Shown here one piece after another: positions 26,260 to 35,139 of a stretch of 64,000 bases of DNA (position 1 is the stretch's first letter; every line of letters begins with the position of its first letter). Source of the stretch: Salinisphaera sp. T31B1 (GTDB taxonomy: Bacteria > Pseudomonadota > Gammaproteobacteria > Nevskiales > Salinisphaeraceae); the NCBI RefSeq assembly GCF_040361275.1, contig NZ_APNH01000001.1, positions 496,001 through 560,000 on the forward strand. Direction: 5' to 3'. The notes beneath the pieces were generated by a model. The model was not told the DNA's origin. It worked only from the letters and a program-made list of their open reading frames with translations, and did not search any database. Both the position numbers and the translations under genes were made by a program.

Positions 26260-26460
26260 ATGGCCTACGATATTCGTGCATGGCTGGATCGGGAAGGACA
26301 CCCGCAACTGCAAATCATCGACCGCGACTCGGGCAGCATACGTCTTGCCTGGGCACCGAGCAGTGGCCGTTCGCGCGAGATTAAGGCGTTGTTCCACGAG
26401 CTCATGTTACTGAGCGTGCGAGAGAATCTGGCAAACGGGCCCACCCGAGGCGTGAACTGA
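26260..26460 (+). CDS. Small conserved-looking hypothetical protein (66 aa)
   Basis: A 66-residue soluble protein with no signal peptide, cysteine or transmembrane segment. The N-terminal half looks like a beta-hairpin (PQLQIIDRDSGSIRLAWA) and the C-terminal half an amphipathic helix (REIKALFHELMLLSVRENL). The start at 26260 is chosen because AGGAG ends eight bases before it; the ATG at 26209 would place the Fur-like site in the coding region. I do not recognise the family. The promoter suggests iron-regulated expression. Confidence 0.65.
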   Translation: MAYDIRAWLDREGHPQLQIIDRDSGSIRLAWAPSSGRSREIKALFHELMLLSVRENLANGPTRGVN

Positions 26461-26500
26461 ACGCGCGCTCATCGACCCAGACCGACCACTTGTCGGGAAA

Positions 26501-26530
26501 CCGGCGCGTTTGATCGACGCGGCGGTTTTT
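26501..26530 (+). terminator. Intrinsic terminator after the 66-aa gene
   Basis: CCGGCGCG and CGCGGCGG (26501-26508, 26518-26525) pair in seven of eight positions around a nine-base loop and are followed by five T. It ends rightward transcription before the leftward sRNA cluster. Confidence 0.65.
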
Positions 26531-26570
26531 CTGTGTCATAAAGAGCGCAGATTGCTGATTGCTCAGGGAT

Positions 26571-26684
26571 AAAAAAAGCCCCGGCGGCAGGGGGAATACC
26601 GCCGGGGCGACAGGTTCGGTCTTGGGGGGGAACCGAACCGGTTTTACCGCTCAGGGAGAAAAGCGGGCAAGCGCGTTGCTTGCG
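26571..26684 (-). ncRNA. Tandem sRNA copy A
   Basis: About 114 nt, read leftward. Hairpin 1 is GCAAGC/GCTTGC (26667-26683). Hairpin 2 is AGCGG/CCGCT with loop UUUCUCCCUG (26647-26666). Hairpin 3 is an 8-bp stem with a C7 loop (26613-26639). The terminator is a 10-bp stem (26578-26608) whose loop contains CCCCC, followed by seven U (26577-26571). The start is placed 5-7 bases after the -10 at 26690-26694. No open reading frame of note is present. Direction is set independently by the T-run and the promoter. The C-rich loops resemble anti-Shine-Dalgarno seed regions. Confidence 0.82.
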
Positions 26685-26689
26685 TAAGG

Positions 26690-26717
26690 TAAGACCGGGC
26701 TATTTCGGTCGAGTTCC
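26690..26717 (-). promoter_or_regulatory. Sigma-E/AlgU-type promoter of sRNA copy A
   Basis: On the minus strand GGAACTC (26717-26711) and TCTTA (26694-26690) leave exactly 16 bases between GAACTC and TCTTA, the RpoE/AlgU arrangement. An A/T-rich block (26727-26750) lies just upstream and could act as an UP element. Confidence 0.68.
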
Positions 26718-26821
26718 ACGGTTGCGAAAAATATTTCGAAATTTTTTTTCGTACCCGATCCGGCTGGGGAGCCGGACACCGTGGGCAGCCTGATTGCTCA
26801 GGGAATCGAGACAGATCGCAT

Positions 26822-26932
26822 AAAAAAACCCCGACGGTAGGGGGAGTACCGTCGGGGCAAGATTCCGGTCATTGGGGGGAACCGGATTCGATTACCGCTC
26901 AGGGAGAAAAGCGGGCAAGCGCGTTGCTTGCA
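26822..26932 (-). ncRNA. Tandem sRNA copy B
   Basis: About 111 nt, the same order as copy A. Hairpin 1 GCAAGC/GCTTGC (26915-26931) and hairpin 2 (26895-26914) are identical to copy A. Hairpin 3 has a 6-bp stem TCCGGT/ACCGGA (26864-26886) with loop UUCCCCCCAAUG. The terminator stem is 10 bp (26829-26857) with loop ACUCCCCCU and seven U (26828-26822). Stem bases differ from copy A in a compensating way (for example CCCCGACGGT with ACCGTCGGGG), which supports selection on RNA structure. Confidence 0.84.
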
Positions 26933-26937
26933 CAGAA

Positions 26938-26965
26938 TCAGACCGAGGACGATCGGCAGAGTTCC
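26938..26965 (-). promoter_or_regulatory. Sigma-E/AlgU-type promoter of sRNA copy B
   Basis: GGAACTC (26965-26959) and TCTGA (26942-26938) with 16 bases between GAACTC and TCTGA; the -10 is the exact AlgU/RpoE consensus. The A/T-rich stretch CGAAAATATTTTCG (26974-26987) lies upstream. Confidence 0.75.
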
Positions 26966-27069
26966 GATGAACTCGAAAATATTTTCGTCCTGTTTTACGG
27001 GATCGAGCGACGCGTTCGAATTCAGGGGGTTGCAAACGACCATTCGCGGGGGCGAAGCGGTTGGAGCGC

Positions 27070-27189
27070 AAAAAAAAACCCTGGCGATAGGGGGAGTATC
27101 GCCAGGGTCAATTTTTGCCGGTCTTGGGGGAGAACCGGATTCCATGACCGCTCAGGGAGTAAAGCGGCTAAGCGCTATGCATCGCTTAT
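27070..27189 (-). ncRNA. Tandem sRNA copy C (divergent)
   Basis: About 120 nt. The fold is kept but sequence differs most. Hairpin 1 is TAAGCG/CGCTTA with another loop (27169-27188). Hairpin 2 has the same stem but loop UUUACUCCCUG (27148-27167). Hairpin 3 is CCGGT/ACCGG with loop UCUCCCCCAAG (27118-27138). The terminator is a 12-bp stem (27078-27108) with a C5 loop, followed by U residues to 27070. It is nearest to polA and is the first unit downstream of that gene. Confidence 0.8.
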
Positions 27190-27194
27190 GGTGT

Positions 27195-27222
27195 TGAGAC
27201 CGCACGGCGCATCGCGAGTTCC
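27195..27222 (-). promoter_or_regulatory. Sigma-E/AlgU-type promoter of sRNA copy C
   Basis: GGAACTC (27222-27216) and TCTCA (27199-27195) with 16 bases between GAACTC and TCTCA. A run of seven A and seven T on the plus strand (about 27232-27243) lies directly upstream and could serve as an UP element. Confidence 0.68.
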
Positions 27223-27307
27223 GCAGTCGGCAAAAAAATTTTTGGGCGGTTCGAGGGCCCATCGCCATCGATCCCGACGCTCGCACTTCTGGGCCCGGCG
27301 ATCGGGC

Positions 27308-30010
27308 TCAGTGAGCCTGTTCCCAGTTGTCCGCCACGCCGGCTTCAGCGAGCAGGGGGACGTCGAGCGTGGCCACCCGGCTCATGCGGTCGCCGATGGC
27401 CTGACCAAGGCGCTGCGCATGATCGCGCGGTACCTCGAAGACCAGTTCGTCGTGGACCTGCATGACCATGCGCGCCGGCTCGCCGGTCTCGCTCAACCAG
27501 GCATCCACGTCGATCATCGCTTTCTTGATCAGATCGGCCGCGGTCCCCTGCAGGGGCGCGTTGATGGCGGTACGTTCGGCATACTGGCGCCGCTGGCCGT
27601 TCTTGGCGTTGATCTCCGGCAGATACAGGCGACGCCCGTATAGCGTTTCTACATAGCCTTGCGCACGGGCGGCGCTGCGCGTGTCGTCCATGAAACGGCG
27701 CACGCCGGCGAACCGCTCGAAGAATTTCTCGATATAAGCGCCGGCCTCCTCGCGGCCGATATCCAGCTGCTTGGACAGGCCGTACGCGGACATGCCGTAC
27801 ATCAGACCGAAGTTGATCGCCTTGGCCGCCCGACGCTGGTCGTTGCTGACCTGATCGAGCGGCGTGTCGAAGACCTCGGCAGCGGTGGCCGCATGCACGT
27901 CGCGCCCATCGTTGAAAGCGGCCAGCAGAACCTCGTCACCCGACAGATGGGCCATGATGCGCAGTTCGATCTGGGAATAGTCCACCGCCAGAATCTGCTG
28001 ACCCTCCGGAGCGATGAACGCTTCACGGATACGGCGACCGGTCTCGGTACGGATCGGGATGTTCTGCAGGTTCGGATCCGACGACGACAGACGCCCGGTC
28101 GCCGCCACCGCCTGGTGATACGACGTATGAATACGTCCGGTCACCGGATTGATCTGGGTGGGCAGCTTGTCGGCATAGGTCGAACGCAGCTTGGACAGCT
28201 CCCGCCAGTCGACGATCATGGCCGGCAGTTCATGCCGGTCGGCGAGCTCGCGCAGCACGTCCTCGGCGGTCGACGGCGCGCCCTTGGGCGTCTTGCGAAT
28301 GACGGGCAACTCCAGCCGGTCGAACAGGATCTCCTTGAGCTGCGCGGGCGAGCCGAGGTTGAACTCGCCGCCGGCCGCCTCGAAGGCGGCCTGCTTGATC
28401 TGCTCCATGCGCTCGGCCATCTCCTGGCTGACCCGGGCAAGCAGATCGCGATCGACCAGCACGCCATTGGCCTCGACCCGGGCTAATACCGGCATCAGCG
28501 GCATCTCGATATCCGCGAACAGCGCCTTCAGGCGCGCGTTTTCGCACAGCCGGCCGTAGAGCAGTTGGTGCAACTGCAGGGTAACGTCGGCGTCTTCGGC
28601 CGCGTAAGGCGTGGCAACATCCAGATCGACCTGGTTGAAGGTGATCTGCTTGGCCCCCTTGCCGGCGACCTCTTCGAACTTGGTGGTCTTGCGCTCGAGA
28701 TACTTCTGCGCCAGTGAGTCCATGTCGTGGCGCGTGGCCGTGCTGTCGAGCACATAGGATTCGAGCATGGTGTCGAAATCCGCGCCGCGGACATCCACGC
28801 CATGCCGGCGCAGCACGTTGATGTCGTACTTGATGTGCTGACCGAGCTTGGGAATATCCGGGTTTTCAAGCACCCCGCGCACGCGCTCAAGCACGGTCGC
28901 CATCGGCAGCTGTTCGGGCGCGCCCATATAGTCATGGGCGACCGGCACATACCACGCTTCACCGGGCGCGACCGCGAACGACAGCCCGACCAGATTGGAG
29001 GCCATGGCCGACAGCGCGTCGGTCTCGGTGTCCACACAGATCAGGTCCGCCGCCTCCAGCTTGGCCATCATCGCGTCGAGGCCGGCGGTATCCAGCACCG
29101 TGTGATAGCTCGCCTGCTCGAGCGCGGCTGCCGGCGTGGTCTGCGGCGCCGGGGCATCCAGGTCCTCGAGAAACTTGTTGAATTCGTAGCGTCGGTAGAG
29201 CTCGGCCAGCGCTGCGGTATCGGGCGCGCGGCGGCTCAGCTCGCGGGCCTCGTCGGCCAGGTCCAGTTCGCACCGGATCGTCGCAAGATCCTGGTAGAGC
29301 GGTAGCTCATCGAGCTTGGCACGCAGGTTGTCGGCAACCTTGCCGCCGATCTGGTCGGCATGCTCGATCACGCCGGCCAGCGAGCCGTACTCATTGAGCC
29401 ACTTCGCCGCGGTCTTGGGTCCGACCTTGGCAACACCCGGGATATTGTCGGACGAGTCTCCCACCAGGGCCAGAAAATCGGTGATCAGCTCCGGGCCGAC
29501 GCCGAATTTGTCGTGTACGCGCGCCACATCGGTGACGCGATCCTGCATCGTGTCGAGCAGGGCCACGCGCTCGTTGACCAGCTGCGCCATGTCCTTATCG
29601 CCCGTGACGATCAGCACCTCGCCGGGGTCCCGCGCGGTGAGCGTGCCGATGACGTCGTCAGCCTCGACGCCGGCGACCTGCAGCATGGGCAGGCCCAGCG
29701 CTTCGATGACCGCCTTGATGCCCTCGAACTGAGCCGACAGCTCTTCGGGCACCGGCGGCCGGTTGGCCTTGTAGTCGGCGAACAACTCGTTGCGAAATGT
29801 ACCCCCACGGGGATCGAACACCACGACGATGCGATCGGCCTCGTACTCGCGCAGGAACTTGCGCAGCATGTTGGTCATGCCATAGATCGCGCCGGTGGGT
29901 TCGCCGTTGCCGTTGGTCAGCGGCGGCAGCACGTGATAGGCGCGATACAGCCACGACGAGCCGTCGATGAGAATCAGAGGGCCCTTGGGCGATACATCGG
30001 TTTGGGACAT
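27308..30010 (-). CDS. polA: DNA polymerase I
   Basis: A 900-residue three-domain enzyme for Okazaki-fragment maturation and repair. The N-terminal 5'-3' exonuclease (about 1-290) begins ILIDGSSWLYRAYH and has VTGDKDMAQLV. The 3'-5' proofreading domain (about 300-490) keeps its acidic residues (VDTETDALS and the YAAEDADVT block). The polymerase domain has motif A VDYSQIELR, motif B RRAAKAINFGLMYG and motif C QVHDELVFEV. It converges on engB across the sRNA cluster. A clear intrinsic terminator of its own is not seen, so read-through into the sRNA region is possible. Confidence 0.98.
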   Translation of the reverse strand: MSQTDVSPKGPLILIDGSSWLYRAYHVLPPLTNGNGEPTGAIYGMTNMLRKFLREYEADRIVVVFDPRGGTFRNELFADYKANRPPVPEELSAQFEGIKAVIEALGLPMLQVAGVEADDVIGTLTARDPGEVLIVTGDKDMAQLVNERVALLDTMQDRVTDVARVHDKFGVGPELITDFLALVGDSSDNIPGVAKVGPKTAAKWLNEYGSLAGVIEHADQIGGKVADNLRAKLDELPLYQDLATIRCELDLADEARELSRRAPDTAALAELYRRYEFNKFLEDLDAPAPQTTPAAALEQASYHTVLDTAGLDAMMAKLEAADLICVDTETDALSAMASNLVGLSFAVAPGEAWYVPVAHDYMGAPEQLPMATVLERVRGVLENPDIPKLGQHIKYDINVLRRHGVDVRGADFDTMLESYVLDSTATRHDMDSLAQKYLERKTTKFEEVAGKGAKQITFNQVDLDVATPYAAEDADVTLQLHQLLYGRLCENARLKALFADIEMPLMPVLARVEANGVLVDRDLLARVSQEMAERMEQIKQAAFEAAGGEFNLGSPAQLKEILFDRLELPVIRKTPKGAPSTAEDVLRELADRHELPAMIVDWRELSKLRSTYADKLPTQINPVTGRIHTSYHQAVAATGRLSSSDPNLQNIPIRTETGRRIREAFIAPEGQQILAVDYSQIELRIMAHLSGDEVLLAAFNDGRDVHAATAAEVFDTPLDQVSNDQRRAAKAINFGLMYGMSAYGLSKQLDIGREEAGAYIEKFFERFAGVRRFMDDTRSAARAQGYVETLYGRRLYLPEINAKNGQRRQYAERTAINAPLQGTAADLIKKAMIDVDAWLSETGEPARMVMQVHDELVFEVPRDHAQRLGQAIGDRMSRVATLDVPLLAEAGVADNWEQAH

Positions 30011-30107
30011 GCAAATCGGTAGACGAGCCCGGGGACCTTGGCACCCCCAGGCGAAATCGAGACAGACAGCTTAACGCGCCCGGCTGGCACACCACAGCCG
30101 GCTGCGA

Positions 30108-31373
30108 CTAGGCGAACGGCAGCCGTTGCTCGCCGTGCATGAGCTCGGCGATGGTTTCCCGCCTGCGCACCTCGAAGACGGCCTCGCCGTCGACCATGAT
30201 CTCAGCGGCCCGCGGCCGTGCGTTATAGGTCGAGGCCATGGTGAAGCCGTAGGCTCCGGCGCTGCGCACCGCCAGCAGATCGCCTGCCGCCAGCGCCAGT
30301 TCGCGCTCGTGGCCGAGGAAGTCGCCGGTCTCGCAGATCGGCCCAACGACCTCCCAGCGGCGCACCTCATCTGCGGTCGACGCCTGGTCGACCGCGACAA
30401 TCTCGTGCCAGCCGCCATACAGGGCCGGCCGAAGCAGGTCGTTCATGGCCGCATCGACCACGGCAAAATGCTTGTCGTCGGGGGCGATGCCGGGCTTGAG
30501 CAATTCCACGCGGGTCAGCAGCACGCCGGCGTTGGCCACCAGCACGCGGCCGGGTTCGACCACGAGCTTGAGGTCGCGGCCGGCGACCAGCGCGCCGATC
30601 GTCTGGGCATACTCCGCGGGCGAAGGCGGTGTCTCGTCGCGATAGCGAATGCCCAGACCGCCACCGACGTCCAGGTGTTCGATGACGATACCGCGCTCGG
30701 CCAGCCGGTCGATCAGGGCGAGCACGCGCTCCACCGCGTCCCGGAACGGTGCAAGACGGGTCAGTTGCGAGCCGATATGACAGTCCACACCCCGGATGTC
30801 GATGCCGTCGAGCGTGGCAGCCCGTACATACAGGGCCTCGGCGCGTTCGAAATCCACACCGAACTTGTTCTCTTTGAGGCCCGTGGCGATATAGGGATGC
30901 GTCTGCGCATCGACATCGGGATTGACCCGCAGGGAGATCGGCGCGCGACAGCCTAGCCGGCGCGCCACCGTGTCGATACGGTCCAGCTCTGCCTCGGACT
31001 CCACGTTGAAGCAGGCGATACCGACTTCCAGCGCGCGCTGGATTTCGTCGACGCGCTTGCCGACACCGGAAAACACCACCTTGGCCGGGTCGCCGCCGGC
31101 GGTGATCACCCGCTCGAGCTCGCCCACCGAAACGATATCGAAGCCGCTGCCCAGATCGGCGAGCAGGCCCAGCACTCCGAGATTGCCGTTGGCCTTGACC
31201 GCAAAGCAGATTTCGTGATCGATATCCGCCAGCGCCTGGTCGAACACCCGATAATGGCGCCGAATGGTCGCCGCACTGTAGACATAGGTCGGCGTGCCGA
31301 AACGATGTGCAATATCGGCCAGGGCGACGTCTTCGACATGGAGAACGCCGTCGCGATAATCGAAATGGTCCAT
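30108..31373 (-). CDS. lysA: Diaminopimelate decarboxylase
   Basis: A 421-residue PLP enzyme of fold type III that makes L-lysine from meso-diaminopimelate. The PLP lysine is in ICFAVKANGNLGVL, the glycine-rich phosphate site is VGGGLGIRY, EPGRVLVANAG follows, and the partner-subunit residues are in GPICETGDFLGHE (active-site cysteine present). The start at 31373 matches the family N-terminus (MDHFDYRDGVLHVEDV); frames extending further upstream run into lptM. It starts five bases after the lptM stop with no good ribosome-binding site, so it is probably coupled to lptM. Confidence 0.96.
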   Translation of the reverse strand: MDHFDYRDGVLHVEDVALADIAHRFGTPTYVYSAATIRRHYRVFDQALADIDHEICFAVKANGNLGVLGLLADLGSGFDIVSVGELERVITAGGDPAKVVFSGVGKRVDEIQRALEVGIACFNVESEAELDRIDTVARRLGCRAPISLRVNPDVDAQTHPYIATGLKENKFGVDFERAEALYVRAATLDGIDIRGVDCHIGSQLTRLAPFRDAVERVLALIDRLAERGIVIEHLDVGGGLGIRYRDETPPSPAEYAQTIGALVAGRDLKLVVEPGRVLVANAGVLLTRVELLKPGIAPDDKHFAVVDAAMNDLLRPALYGGWHEIVAVDQASTADEVRRWEVVGPICETGDFLGHERELALAAGDLLAVRSAGAYGFTMASTYNARPRAAEIMVDGEAVFEVRRRETIAELMHGEQRLPFA

Positions 31374-31378
31374 GGCGA

Positions 31379-31579
31379 TCAGTCGTCGAGCGGGCTGCGC
31401 GTCCTGCGTGCATCGGCCTCGGTCGAGGACGAATCCTCGCCGCTGCCCGACCCGAACGGGCCGTCGGTCTGTGAAACCGGTTCGTCGCCCGGCAAGTACA
31501 GCGGTCCCTTCTGGCCACAACCGGCCAGGAGCAGGACGGTCGCAACAACCAGAACAATCGCCGGAATACGCGCTTTCAT
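31379..31579 (-). CDS. lptM: LPS translocon maturation lipoprotein LptM (YifL)
   Basis: A 66-residue small lipoprotein. It has a signal peptide with lipobox LLAG-C and the hallmark mature start CGQKGPLYLPGDEP, followed by an acidic, serine-rich tail. In E. coli LptM assists disulfide maturation of LptD; that role is taken from the family. The start at 31579 gives a normal lipoprotein signal (MKARIPAIVLVVATVLLLAG). It lies directly upstream of lysA, as in many gammaproteobacteria. Confidence 0.88.
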   Translation of the reverse strand: MKARIPAIVLVVATVLLLAGCGQKGPLYLPGDEPVSQTDGPFGSGSGEDSSSTEADARRTRSPLDD

Positions 31580-31635
31580 CGGTGGCAGGCCCTCTGAATG
31601 AACGCGGATTCTAACAGCGTCCGGCGCCAAGACGA

Positions 31636-32490
31636 TCAGCCGGTCGCCCCCAGATGCTTGGCCAGGAAGCGCAGATGATCTTCCATGAAGCTCGCGATGA
31701 AGAAATAGCTGTGGTCGTAGCCGTCACGCCGCCGTACGTCCACCTGGGCGCCGACCTTGTCGGCCGCCTCTTCCAGACGATGCGGATGCAACTGTTCTTC
31801 ATAGAACTGATCGTCCAGACCCTGCTCGATGAGGATCGGGGGCAGCGATTCGCCGTTGTCAGCCGCATTCATGATCGCGGTCGCGTCGTAGGCCAGCCAT
31901 TTCTCGCGATCGTCGCCGAGATACTTCGGGAACGCCTTCATGCCCCAGGGCACCTCGGTGGGCGCACAGATCGGCGAGAACGCCGAGATCGCCGCAAAAC
32001 GGTCGACATTGCGCAGGCCGATGACCAGCGCACCGTGGCCGCCCATCGAATGGCCGGAAATCGCCTCGCGAGCCAGGTCCAGCGTGGTGCCGAATTCGTC
32101 GGCCAGCAACGCCGGCAGCTCGTTCACGACGTAGTCGTACATCTGATAGTGCGCCGCCCACGGCGACTCGGTCGCGTTGACATAAAAGCCCGCGCCCTTG
32201 CCCATGTCATAGCTGTCCTCGTCGGCGACATCGTCACCTCGGGGGCTGGTATCGGGGGCGACGATCGCAACACCCAACTCGGCGGCCACGCGCTGGGCGC
32301 CGGCCTTGTTGACGAAATTCTCGTCGGTACAGGTCAGCCCAGACAGCCAGTACACGACCGGTACCCGCCGCGTATCGGCCAGCGGCGGCAGATAGAGCGC
32401 GAAGGTCATATCGCAATTACAGGTCTTCGAGGCGTGCGTATAGCGGCGCTGCCAGCCGCCGAAGGCCTTGTGTTCGTCGATCTTTTCCAT
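31636..32490 (-). CDS. fghA: S-formylglutathione hydrolase
   Basis: A 284-residue esterase-D family serine hydrolase that releases formate and glutathione from S-formylglutathione. The nucleophile elbow is SGHSMGGHGAL, the cysteine region is YWLSGLTCTDENF, and the acid and histidine lie in LDDQFYEEQL and DGYDHSYFFIASF. The start at 32490 has AGGAAA upstream. It follows the frmA-type dehydrogenase by 78 bases and completes the formaldehyde pathway. Confidence 0.96.
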   Translation of the reverse strand: MEKIDEHKAFGGWQRRYTHASKTCNCDMTFALYLPPLADTRRVPVVYWLSGLTCTDENFVNKAGAQRVAAELGVAIVAPDTSPRGDDVADEDSYDMGKGAGFYVNATESPWAAHYQMYDYVVNELPALLADEFGTTLDLAREAISGHSMGGHGALVIGLRNVDRFAAISAFSPICAPTEVPWGMKAFPKYLGDDREKWLAYDATAIMNAADNGESLPPILIEQGLDDQFYEEQLHPHRLEEAADKVGAQVDVRRRDGYDHSYFFIASFMEDHLRFLAKHLGATG

Positions 32491-32568
32491 CACCGATTTC
32501 CTGTGTCGTTTCGCAACGACGCCGCGGCACCGATAGCGATGCCGCGGCGCGAGGTGTTGCCGGCGGGC

Positions 32569-35104
<2,536 letters not shown>

Positions 35105-35139
35105 ACGGGTCACGGAACCCGTGGACCCGGCCTCATCGC

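Larger units (their letters stand above)
26555..26804 (-). repeat. 15-bp direct repeat downstream of sRNA copies A and B
   Basis: CTGATTGCTCAGGGA occurs at 26555-26569 and 26790-26804, just beyond the terminators of copies A and B. Its GCTCAGGGA core is also the core of hairpin 2 in all three sRNAs, so the motif is present five times in 0.6 kb. These may be remnants of older sRNA units. Confidence 0.6.

Noticed and set aside
26555-27108. Repeats interpreted as a CRISPR array
   Set aside because: Units are about 250 bases apart with internal hairpins and terminators; there are no short equal repeats and spacers and no cas genes.
26571-27189. Reading the tandem units on the plus strand as CsrB/RsmZ-type RNAs with GGA-bearing loops
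   Set aside because: The loops do show GGGA on the plus strand, but the T-runs follow the hairpins only on the minus strand, and the three promoters are also on that strand.
27223-27307. Intrinsic terminator directly after polA
   Set aside because: There is a T-run on the minus strand, but only a 4-bp stem precedes it; the A/T tract is better explained as promoter-upstream DNA of sRNA copy C.
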